A DNA stretch of 64,000 nt. It comes from Spirosoma oryzae. GTDB taxonomy: Bacteria > Bacteroidota > Bacteroidia > Cytophagales > Spirosomataceae. The position numbers and the translations under genes are program-made. Where the stretch lies: positions 1 to 64,000 of the forward strand of contig NZ_PVTE01000022.1 in the NCBI RefSeq assembly GCF_003002825.1. Direction: 5' to 3'. Numbering within the stretch: position 1 is the stretch's first letter; every line of letters starts with the position of its first letter. The notes below the pieces were generated by a model, which ran no database searches, was not told where the DNA came from, and was given only the letters and a program-made list of their open reading frames with translations. Of the stretch, positions 33,273 to 40,877 are shown piece by piece.

Positions 33273-34829
33273 ATGCGACTTCTCTGGCTGGCAGCTCTTC
33301 TTCTGACGTTACCGCTTCTGTATCATGCTTGCCAGTCGTCCTCGACTCACGACACAGCTGATCCCCCCGCCCCACCACAGCCAACCACCTTGACGGGGCA
33401 ACAACTGGCACAAACCTACTGCACTAGTTGTCACGCTTTCCCCGCTCCTGCCTTACTTGACAAAAGAACGTGGCGGCTGGGTGTACTGCCACAAATGGCT
33501 CTTCGCATGGGACAGTCCACGCAGCAGATGCAGGCGCTGGGGCAGTTCAGCGATCAGGCCGAACTAACACGCATTATTGACGCCAGCATTTTTCCAGAGC
33601 AGCCAACACTGGCATCCACCGACTGGCAGAAAATTGTCGACTATTATACGACGCAGGCTCCGGACAGTCTCCCGGCTCAGCCGGCGCATAGCCCCTTACG
33701 CACAAACCTGTCGCTATTTCAACCTGAATCGTCACCCCGGTCAGTTGATGCGCAGGTTACGCTGTTGCGCTACGATTCGTTAGTTAATCGCGTCTGGGCA
33801 GGTACACAGCGAGGGCAGTTAGTCGCACTCGATCAGTCGCTTCGACGTATTGACTCCATCCAGTTCAGTAGTCCACCGGTTGATTTGCGCCGGTCGAAGA
33901 ATGGAATGCTCGACGTCTTACTGGTTGGCTTGCTGAATCCAAACGATCGACTGACAGGTAGCTGGGGACGGGTTGATACACAGCGCAAAACGGTGACGCC
34001 ACAAATTCAGCAGCTCAACCGACCGGTGCAGGTAACGACAGCCGACCTGAACCGCGACGGACGGGACGATCAACTCATCGCCCAGTTTGGGCACTACCTG
34101 GGTAAACTAAGCTGGTTCGAGCAAACAAGTAATGGTTATCGGGAACATATTCTCGATCCGGTACCGGGCGCGCGACAGACCCTTGTTCGTGACTTGAACG
34201 CGGACGGCTGGCCCGATATACTGGCGCTGCTAACGCAGGGCGACGAGCAGATTGCAGCCTACTACAATCAGCACGACGGTACATTTCGCAAAACTGTACT
34301 GCTACGTTTTCCACCAGTGTATGGCTCCAGCTTCATTGAACTGGCCGACATCGACCAGGATGGGGCACCTGACCTGATCTACACCAACGGCGACAATGCT
34401 GATTATTCAATCATTGCCAAACCCTACCACGGCGTTCGCATTTTTCGCAACGATGGCCACTTTCACTTTAAACAGCACTGGTTTTATCCGCTCTACGGAG
34501 CCACGCAGACGCTGGTGCGGGATTTCGACAACGACGGTGATTTAGATATGGCAACTATCGCCCAGTTTCCCGACTACGACCGGCAACCAAACGCCAGTTT
34601 CGCCTATTTTGAGAACAAAGGTAACGGACAGTTTTTACCACAAACCTTCGTAAACAATAGCCGGGGGCGTTGGCTGACACTGGAAGCCGGCGACATCGAT
34701 CAGGACGGAGACCTCGACCTGCTATTGGGGTCATTCTTCCGCCCCACTCACCCACGCCACGCCAACCTGATGAATCAATGGCGACAACCCGGCGCGGGTA
34801 TTTTATTATTGCGAAACAGGTTGCATTGA
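33273..34829 (+). CDS. Lipoprotein with cytochrome c haem site and FG-GAP/VCBS repeats
   Basis: A 518-residue exported protein. ATG 33273 gives MRLLWLAALLLTLPLLYHAC, a lipobox with Cys20. One CxxCH haem c motif (CTSCHAFPAP, residues about 50-59) follows. From about 240 come at least five calcium-loop-like FG-GAP units: DLNRDGRDD, DLNADGWPD, DIDQDGAPD, DFDNDGDLD and DIDQDGDLD, which suggest a seven-bladed propeller. Such mixed proteins in Bacteroidota are thought to act at the cell surface in electron transfer or binding, but no function is known. A TTG codon two residues upstream is not used. The gene is divergent from gntK and ends at a nested palindromic repeat. Confidence 0.78.
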   Translation: MRLLWLAALLLTLPLLYHACQSSSTHDTADPPAPPQPTTLTGQQLAQTYCTSCHAFPAPALLDKRTWRLGVLPQMALRMGQSTQQMQALGQFSDQAELTRIIDASIFPEQPTLASTDWQKIVDYYTTQAPDSLPAQPAHSPLRTNLSLFQPESSPRSVDAQVTLLRYDSLVNRVWAGTQRGQLVALDQSLRRIDSIQFSSPPVDLRRSKNGMLDVLLVGLLNPNDRLTGSWGRVDTQRKTVTPQIQQLNRPVQVTTADLNRDGRDDQLIAQFGHYLGKLSWFEQTSNGYREHILDPVPGARQTLVRDLNADGWPDILALLTQGDEQIAAYYNQHDGTFRKTVLLRFPPVYGSSFIELADIDQDGAPDLIYTNGDNADYSIIAKPYHGVRIFRNDGHFHFKQHWFYPLYGATQTLVRDFDNDGDLDMATIAQFPDYDRQPNASFAYFENKGNGQFLPQTFVNNSRGRWLTLEAGDIDQDGDLDLLLGSFFRPTHPRHANLMNQWRQPGAGILLLRNRLH

Positions 34830-34830
34830 T

Positions 34831-34914
34831 TGTAGCCTAGACCTCCAGGTCTGGTAGCCGTCAGGCTAACTTTAGCCGCTGTCGCGTCTACCAGACGTGG
34901 ACGTCTGGGCTACA
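34831..34914. repeat. Nested palindromic repeat, copy B
   Basis: The left arm is 34831-34857 (TGTAGCCTAGACCTCCAGGT and CTGGTAG) and the right arm 34888-34914 (CTACCAGACGTGGACGTCTG and GGCTACA). They pair with 3 mismatches in 27. The loop has GGCTAA-CT-TTAGCC. Relative to copies A and C the inner ends changed from GGGTG/CACCC to GGTAG/CTACC in step, so pairing is kept. It lies between the lipoprotein and manA stops. Confidence 0.85.
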
Positions 34915-34916
34915 CA

Positions 34917-35897
34917 CTAAGGTACGTAGGTTTCGAGCACGGTCATGTCGCCGTCGGGGACGAGGGTTACCTGCTGCACGGACGCGGGAATCAGCGCGCA
35001 CTGCCCCATTTTCAGCGATACGTGATAACCGCCTTCGGCTTCGATGGTCAGGCCGCCACCCACACAAATCAGGATAACGAACGAATCGATCTGGGTGTAG
35101 TCGTGCGCTACTTCCTGGTTGAAGGTCAGCACATTGGTTACGAAGTAATCGCTCTTGACGGCATTAACGCTGGCGTTTTCTTCCGATTTGTACTGCGTTT
35201 TGTACTGATCGTAGTGGTGATAGTCGATCGCGTCGACTGCCAGTTCGGTATGCAGTTCACGCTTTTCACCCGTCGTCTGATCGACACGATCGAAGTCGTA
35301 AATACGGTACGTTGTGTCGGAGGTTTGCTGAATCTCAGCCAGCAGCAGACCCTTACCAATGTAGTGTACGCGACCGGCAGGCAGGAAAAAGACGTCGCCG
35401 GGTTTGGCTGGTTCAATATTCAGTATGTCCTGAATGGTATTGTCGGCAACGGCTTGTACGTACTCTTCTTTCGACACTTCCCGGTTGAAGCCCGAATTGA
35501 GTTTAGCGCCTTCGTCGGCCTGCATGATGTACCACATCTCAGTCTTGCCGTAACCGCTGCCACGCTGTTTGGCCAGCTCATCGTTGGGATGCACCTGAAT
35601 CGACAGGTCGTCGTTGGCGTCGATGAATTTGATGAGCAGCGGGAAGCGATCGCCGTATTGTTCGTAGACGTGCTTACCAACCAGTTCGTCTTTGTACTGA
35701 GCAACCAGATCGCGCAGCGACTTACCTTTCAGGTTGCCTTCTTTCACCACCGACACATTACCTTCGACATCGGAGACCTCCCAGGTTTCACCGCAGTTTG
35801 GCAGCGGAGCGAAGTCTTTGCCCAGTACGGTTTTTATCTTCTGGCCACCCCAGATTTTGTCTTTGAAAATGGTATCGAACGTCAGCGGATACAGCAT
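34917..35897 (-). CDS. manA: Class I mannose-6-phosphate isomerase
   Basis: A 326-residue cytoplasmic zinc isomerase of the short bacterial type. ATG 35897 (MLYPLTFDTIFKDKIWGG) matches the family start; the 23-residue upstream extension is rejected. Zinc ligands: Gln and His in SIQVHPND near residue 99-103, Glu in KTEMWYI near 117, and His in GRVHYIGKG near 172. It interconverts fructose-6-P and mannose-6-P for glycan synthesis or mannose use. No glycan genes adjoin. It is followed by a nested repeat and preceded by an ACAGGATTACAGGAT-type repeat, and appears to be a single-gene transcript. Confidence 0.92.
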   Translation of the reverse strand: MLYPLTFDTIFKDKIWGGQKIKTVLGKDFAPLPNCGETWEVSDVEGNVSVVKEGNLKGKSLRDLVAQYKDELVGKHVYEQYGDRFPLLIKFIDANDDLSIQVHPNDELAKQRGSGYGKTEMWYIMQADEGAKLNSGFNREVSKEEYVQAVADNTIQDILNIEPAKPGDVFFLPAGRVHYIGKGLLLAEIQQTSDTTYRIYDFDRVDQTTGEKRELHTELAVDAIDYHHYDQYKTQYKSEENASVNAVKSDYFVTNVLTFNQEVAHDYTQIDSFVILICVGGGLTIEAEGGYHVSLKMGQCALIPASVQQVTLVPDGDMTVLETYVP

Positions 35898-35990
35898 TGA
35901 TTGAATTGATTGTGGCTTTGCAGCCGTTATGCAGGTTATTTCTTCGCTAATTAACCGCAAACCCACTAAACTGTCTACAGATTTTTATCA

Positions 35991-36022
35991 GACAGGATTA
36001 CAGGATGGACAGGATTTGATAG
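35991..36022. repeat. ACAGGATTACAGGAT repeat, short copy
   Basis: GACAGGATTACAGGATGGAC continues to AGGATTTGATAG. The same core is in the larger element at 38499-38672. It lies upstream of manA, in the intergenic region. Confidence 0.6.
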
Positions 36023-36138
36023 CCCACGAATGTCACGGATTGGGTAGATAAGCGCTGATTAGGGCGCTCGTTTCAGCGATCTACTGACTTGTAGAGTCAG
36101 GGAGAACCCGACTGCTAAAGAGTGGACCGGAACGCGGC

Positions 36139-36393
36139 TCAACCGAGTGTCTCCCTTCGGCTAATTTCCGCTTGGATACCCTTCAACTTTTTTGAATGAC
36201 GGGAGCCAACAAGTAGGGCAACACCCATCAGAGCGACAGGCAACAAAAATCCTTTGTGAGCAGCTGACCATACAGCGATACCGACGATGAGCCCAATGAG
36301 AAAGGCAAACGGAATACGCTGCCCTTTCGCTTTTTTCTCTTCCAGCGCTAACTCGTCTAGCGTCATGCTGGTGTAATCTTTGGTTGGAAGCAT
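36139..36393 (-). CDS. Small membrane protein with two helices
   Basis: An 84-residue protein: N-terminal acidic/basic part (TSMTLDELALEEKKAKGQRI), then two hydrophobic segments (PFAFLIGLIVGIAVWSA and LLPVALMGVALLVGS) and a basic tail (RHSKKLKGI). No family recognised. It is a typical Bacteroidota inner-membrane microprotein. The gene stands alone on the minus strand between a repeat and the GH105 gene. Confidence 0.55.
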   Translation of the reverse strand: MLPTKDYTSMTLDELALEEKKAKGQRIPFAFLIGLIVGIAVWSAAHKGFLLPVALMGVALLVGSRHSKKLKGIQAEISRRETLG

Positions 36394-36495
36394 ATTACTG
36401 GTCAGGTCAAACAGTTTTATCTACTGGCACATTTCCTACTCTGGATTCAAACTCACCAGCCGGGAAGTTCCTTGTCATTACCGTATTTCAACAGC

Positions 36496-38445
36496 TTACT
36501 TCGTCTGTTTCAGCAGCCAGGTCGCCAGGTCTTTCCCGGCCTGGAAATTCTGGTACTCGATTGGAATTCGACGTCCGTCGGTGTATTCGTTGTAGAGCCA
36601 CGGATCACCGATGGCAAATACGATACCCTTCCCTACTTTGGCCGTCGCCATAATCACGGTATTGCCTTTCAATAGGGCGGGTTTGGCAGGAGCGGTTAGC
36701 GTTAAGGGCGATAGTTCCTTGACGTAGATTGTCGAGACGTGCGGAAAGATCGGGTCGTTGGCGGGAATTGTCAACTTTCCATCCGACCAGCGCGTACCCT
36801 GCACAGGGTTGACCTGCTCATAGCCAAACTGCATACCAAACCGCTTCGCCAGTTGGTTGAAGCGGGGCAACTCGGCATTGGCGGAGTCATTGGCCATCAG
36901 CACCAGCACGCCCCCCGCCCGCACCCAGGCATCCAGTGCATCGACGTCAGCAGGTTGAACGTAGTTTGGTTTGGGCGTTTCCTTCGGCGTATCGGGGTCG
37001 ACGATGATGTACACGTCCTTACCGTTCAGCGTCTGGGCCGTCGGTGCGTTGGGCTGCGTCACGGTAGTAGCACCCAGCTCCCGGAATGTCTTGCCCCATA
37101 GCCAGAAGCCCGAGTGCATCCGGTCGTTCCAGAGGTAGTGGAACGGCTCCGGACCGCTGTCGCCTTTGCGGGTTTCATTGTTGAAGTACGTATCGACGGC
37201 GACGGTTTTTCCCCGACCCAGCGGGTATTCATCGACCATCTCCATCTCGACGCTCGCCATGATAAACGGCCCCACTCCTTTCAGATCGTTCTGCCGGATC
37301 GGCTCGCTCAGGTAATAGGCATAGCTACCGTCCCGGTACGGACTGCCCCCCAGTCCGCCAACGCTGACGGTACCGTTGAGTACGGGTTGCTGACTGGCCG
37401 GATCGGTCGTGACAAACGTTTTCAGAATCCCCTGATAGCCTTTCGTAGCGGCCGACAGCATGGACGCAGGCAGATAGCCCAGCCGGACGCCTTTCGCCAG
37501 CGCATATACAAACATGCTCGACGCCGACGCTTCTACGTAATTTTCTTTTCGACCAGCCTGATCGGTAACCTGATACCAGGCACCGGTTTTCGGGTCCTGG
37601 TAGCGTACCAGCACAGGCATAAGCCGCTGAAAATACCGCAGCAGATCGGCCCGGCGGGGGTGGTTTTCGGGGAAGTAGTCGAGCACATCGACCAGCGCCA
37701 TAGCATACCAGCCCATGGAACGGCCCCAGAAGCTGGGCGATGTACCTGTTTTTGAATTCGCCCATTTCTCCTGTCGGCTCTCGTCGTAACCGTGGTACAG
37801 TAAGCCGGTTTTCGGGTCGATCAGGTGCTGCTCGATCAGGGCGAACTGATGGGCAATATCGTTGAAATGGCGATTGGCCGAATCGGGCGAGCGGTCGTAC
37901 AGTTTCGTGTATTCGGCGTAGAACGGCTCCGCCATGAACAGGCCGTCGAGCCACATCTGGTTCGGATAGCGTTGCTTGTGCCAGAATCCACCTTCCTTCG
38001 TCCGGGGTTGCCGCGCCAGCTGGGCACGGAGCGTGTCGGCGGCTCGTTTGTAGTTCTCGCGTCCCGGCTGCGTCTGCTGGGCCAGCATCAGCAACACCCG
38101 TCCCGTCGTGATGTTATCCAGGTTGAACTCATCCATCCGGTAGGTACGAATCGGCCCGTCTTTACCGACATACCGGTCAATGTCGTGCAGGATGTAGTCG
38201 TAGTAATGACCGTCGCCGGTACGCTCCCAGACCCGCTCAATCGCATTCAGCACCAGCCCCTGTTCGTAATCCCAACCGGCGGGCTTATTTTCTTTTACCG
38301 CAATCGAGTCGGGATATTTTTTGATGACGGCATCTGCCATCCGCACCGACCAGGGCTTTTCGGCAGGCGACTGTGCCCGGACGGACACGATGGAAGTGGT
38401 TAGCAGTGCAGCAAGCAGCAACGGGCGGGGTAATCGAAAGGGCAT
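36496..38445 (-). CDS. GH105 family glycosidase fused to a DUF4350-like domain
   Basis: A 649-residue exported enzyme. ATG 38445 gives a signal (MPFRLPRPLLLAALLTTSIV). Residues 30-375 are GH88/105 unsaturated rhamnogalacturonyl hydrolase: MDEFNLDNITTGRVL, WLDGLFMAEPFYAEY with its likely catalytic Asp near 151, SFWGRSMGWYAMALVD and ENYVEASASSMFVYALAKG. The C-terminal 200 residues look like a DUF4350/glutamine-amidotransferase-like fold (DVDALDAWVRAGGVLVLMA). Family members remove 4-deoxy-4,5-unsaturated uronic acid from pectin-lyase products. It is not next to other glycan genes, the cluster at the right edge being 22 kb away. Confidence 0.85.
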   Translation of the reverse strand: MPFRLPRPLLLAALLTTSIVSVRAQSPAEKPWSVRMADAVIKKYPDSIAVKENKPAGWDYEQGLVLNAIERVWERTGDGHYYDYILHDIDRYVGKDGPIRTYRMDEFNLDNITTGRVLLMLAQQTQPGRENYKRAADTLRAQLARQPRTKEGGFWHKQRYPNQMWLDGLFMAEPFYAEYTKLYDRSPDSANRHFNDIAHQFALIEQHLIDPKTGLLYHGYDESRQEKWANSKTGTSPSFWGRSMGWYAMALVDVLDYFPENHPRRADLLRYFQRLMPVLVRYQDPKTGAWYQVTDQAGRKENYVEASASSMFVYALAKGVRLGYLPASMLSAATKGYQGILKTFVTTDPASQQPVLNGTVSVGGLGGSPYRDGSYAYYLSEPIRQNDLKGVGPFIMASVEMEMVDEYPLGRGKTVAVDTYFNNETRKGDSGPEPFHYLWNDRMHSGFWLWGKTFRELGATTVTQPNAPTAQTLNGKDVYIIVDPDTPKETPKPNYVQPADVDALDAWVRAGGVLVLMANDSANAELPRFNQLAKRFGMQFGYEQVNPVQGTRWSDGKLTIPANDPIFPHVSTIYVKELSPLTLTAPAKPALLKGNTVIMATAKVGKGIVFAIGDPWLYNEYTDGRRIPIEYQNFQAGKDLATWLLKQTK

Positions 38446-38498
38446 AGGTATGTGGCTTTTGGTAGAAAGCGGAAAAACCCTCATTTCTCACAAGTGGT

Positions 38499-38672
38499 AT
38501 GGACAGGATTACAGGATTCGATGGCACGCGGATAACACGGATGGAGCGAATGATCACTGATTTTGATTCTGTCAACAGAAAGAATCTGCGCTTATTCGCC
38601 AGAATCTGCGTCATCCGCGTGCTATAAAATCCTGTCTATCCGCCCGGCGGCCCGGCTGTAATCCTGTCTATA
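38499..38672. repeat. Large imperfect hairpin, ACAGGATTACAGGAT family
   Basis: The left half (ATGGACAGGATTACAGGATT, CACGCGGAT, CGAATGATC) pairs with the right half (AGAATCTGCGCTTATTCGCC, CATCCGCGTG, ATCCTGTC twice). The outer ends are GGACAGGATTACAG and CTGTAATCCTGTC. An extra GC-rich insert (38640-38657) lies in the right arm. The motif is also at 35991-36022. It fills the gap between the GH105 fusion and the M20 gene. Confidence 0.75.
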
Positions 38673-39747
38673 CAACCTGTTCCAGCATTTGAATATAGCC
38701 CCGGACACCCTCGCCCAGTTCGCGGAGGTACAGAAATTCGTTGGCCGAGTGCGACCGACCGGAATGACCGGGACCACACTTCAGTGAGGGACAGCTGAGC
38801 ACCGCCTGATCGGACGTGGTGGGTGAACCGTACGTGTGCCGTCCCAGAGCCAGGCCAGCCTGCACGATAGGATGTTCGACGGGAATACTCGATGGCGTCA
38901 GCCGGATCGACCGGGGTTTTACGTCGGAACGAATATTGGTCCGGATAATGGCAATGACTTCTTCGAGCGTGTATTGTTCCGTGACGCGCACGTCGACGGT
39001 GAAGGTACAGGCATCCGGGACGACATTATGCTGCGTACCGGCCTGAATGATCGTCACCGACATCTTGATAGGCCCCAGCGTTGGCGACACCCTGGGAAAC
39101 TGATACGTACGTAGCCAGTCGATGTCCTGTAGGGCGTGGTAAATGGCGTTATCTCCCTCATCGCGTGCGGCATGACCGCTGATGCCATGGGCGGTGCAGT
39201 CGAGCACCAGCAAGCCTTTCTCGGCGATGGCCAGTTGCATCTCCGTTGGTTCGCCCACGATAGCGAAGTCGATGGTTGGCACATGCGGCAATACCAGTTC
39301 CAGTCCGTCGCGCCCCGATATTTCTTCTTCCGCGCTGGCAATCAGCAGGATGTTATACGTCAGATCCGTACGATCGTAGAAATGGAGAAAGGCTGCGATG
39401 AGCGACACCAGGCAACCACCCGCGTCGTTGCTGCCCAGCCCAAACAGTTTGCCGTCCTGCTCCAGCGGAGAAAAAGGGTCCAGCGTCCAGGAGGTGTTGG
39501 GTTTTACCGTATCATGGTGGGAATTGAGCAGCAGCGTTGGCTTGGCCGGATCGAACTGACGATTGACGGCCCAGACGTTATTTTTCAGCCGTTGCGTCGG
39601 CACGTCGCGCTCCCGAAGAAACGTTTCGAGCCGATCGGCGGTGTGGTTTTCGTCGCGGCTAAACGAAGGCGTAGCGATGAGCTGTTTGAGCAGCGCCAGC
39701 GCATCGGCCGCCAGCGTATCGACGTCGGTAGTGAACAGACTAGGCAT
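38668..39747 (-). CDS. M20 family metallo-deacetylase, ArgE-like
   Basis: A 359-residue zinc-dependent amidohydrolase. Ligands: His in LLNSHHDTVKP near residue 76, Asp in GLGSNDAGG near 107, catalytic Glu pair in SAEEEISG near 140, Glu in IVGEPTE near 165, and a C-terminal His in HSGRSHSANEF near 333. Dimerisation domain 180-290. It resembles acetylornithine deacetylases. In Bacteroidota the analogous enzyme often acts on N-acetyl- or N-succinyl-citrulline or ornithine in arginine synthesis, which is family knowledge and not shown here. It is cytoplasmic and monocistronic, and its stop overlaps the outer edge of a palindromic repeat. Confidence 0.82.
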   Translation of the reverse strand: MPSLFTTDVDTLAADALALLKQLIATPSFSRDENHTADRLETFLRERDVPTQRLKNNVWAVNRQFDPAKPTLLLNSHHDTVKPNTSWTLDPFSPLEQDGKLFGLGSNDAGGCLVSLIAAFLHFYDRTDLTYNILLIASAEEEISGRDGLELVLPHVPTIDFAIVGEPTEMQLAIAEKGLLVLDCTAHGISGHAARDEGDNAIYHALQDIDWLRTYQFPRVSPTLGPIKMSVTIIQAGTQHNVVPDACTFTVDVRVTEQYTLEEVIAIIRTNIRSDVKPRSIRLTPSSIPVEHPIVQAGLALGRHTYGSPTTSDQAVLSCPSLKCGPGHSGRSHSANEFLYLRELGEGVRGYIQMLEQVV

Positions 39748-39798
39748 GCGGGGTAGCTAGTAAATGCGGGGTAAAGATACGCGGGAACGCCGTACGGG

Positions 39799-40686
39799 TC
39801 AGGCCTGATAGAATTTCACATCGCTGGCCCGCAGGAATTCCTTGATCCGGTCGACGTGCACGCAGATGCCCACTTGCAGAAACGGATAGTTCGACACCCG
39901 GCTCCGGCGGTTCTTCACGAGCACTTCCTTGTCTTCGATATCCAGCCCTAAGTGCAGTTGATCAGTCGCCGACTGCAAGCCATAGATCAGGCCGTTGGTA
40001 TCGAACAGCGGACCGCCACTCTGCCCTACCAGACCGGGCGTACTCATCTCGATCTCGGTAATGCCGCCCTTGTTCCGCAACAGCCGCGTAATCATTCCGT
40101 CGCTGGGAAACGACATGTAGCGGGGGGGCTCGTCGGTCCAGACCGCATCGTCGGTGTAGCCGTCGTACTTGAAGTTGGAAAACTCCGGAAAGGGAAAACC
40201 CAGTCGGCACAGCGTACGACCGGGCCGGATGCGGACACTATCCTTCAAAAACGTAGCATAGGAGGTGTACAGTGGCCGGGCGTAGTTTCGAAAGCGGACG
40301 ATGGCCAGATCAATGTGTTCGCTGGGATGCAGGATAATCGTGGGTTCATCGCCCCCTTCCACGCAGTTGATATACGCGTGGTGCAACTGCTTGATCGTAT
40401 CGTCTTTGATACCGTATTGATTCTGTAGATCGCGCTGAAGCCGTGCCTTGTCGGGGTGATTTCTGAATTCCGCTTCCTTGCCCTTGTACAGCTTGTAATT
40501 CCGGTTGATTTTAGCCGATCGCTCGATGTTGACCGCCACGTGTCGGCAAGTCAGCGCATCCCCCAACTCGTTGATAAAAAACAGGGTAGCACTACCTGGC
40601 ACAATAGGGCCGTACCCGTGTAACCGGGCGATGGAATGGATAGGGCGGGTAAACGATTTAATGCGCTCGATGGCATCAACAAACAT
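39799..40686 (-). CDS. Trypsin-like serine protease without signal peptide
   Basis: A 295-residue protein of the chymotrypsin fold. ATG 40686 (MFVDAIERIKSFTRPIHSIA) is used, with 25 more residues possible from 40761. The triad is visible: His49 in LTCRHVAV, Asp126 in HIDLAIVRF and Ser near 223 in GQSGGPLFD. An additional helical insert of about 60 charged residues sits between His and Asp (KGKEAEFRNHPDKAR). There is no signal, membrane segment or PDZ domain, so it is probably cytoplasmic or needs a partner for localisation. Relatives lacking PDZ are often found with chaperones or defence genes; nothing like that adjoins. Not recognised as HtrA. Confidence 0.75.
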   Translation of the reverse strand: MFVDAIERIKSFTRPIHSIARLHGYGPIVPGSATLFFINELGDALTCRHVAVNIERSAKINRNYKLYKGKEAEFRNHPDKARLQRDLQNQYGIKDDTIKQLHHAYINCVEGGDEPTIILHPSEHIDLAIVRFRNYARPLYTSYATFLKDSVRIRPGRTLCRLGFPFPEFSNFKYDGYTDDAVWTDEPPRYMSFPSDGMITRLLRNKGGITEIEMSTPGLVGQSGGPLFDTNGLIYGLQSATDQLHLGLDIEDKEVLVKNRRSRVSNYPFLQVGICVHVDRIKEFLRASDVKFYQA

Positions 40687-40821
40687 AAAAGAACGCGTAT
40701 AAGTATCGGTGAGTATAATGGGCCTGCAATATACACACGGCTTGCCGTTGAACCGGCTCAAATGCAGAACTGATCATATACATAATCGCAGCATTAGTCA
40801 CCCCAACCCCTGAACTGGTAT

Positions 40822-40847
40822 AAAAAATCCCCTGTCGACAGGGGATT
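40822..40847 (-). terminator. Terminator of the DUF937-OmpA gene
   Basis: AATCCCCTGTCGACAGGGGATT at 40826-40847 is a perfect 22-base palindrome. On the minus strand a T run follows it. It is 31 bases past the stop at 40878. Confidence 0.9.
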
Positions 40848-40877
40848 CTCGTATCGGTAGGTAGCGCAAACAGCGAA

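Noticed and set aside
35022..35900. Plus-strand frame of 292 codons over manA
   Set aside because: Antisense shadow of a well-recognised gene; the protein is rich in Val/Phe/Gly without a motif.
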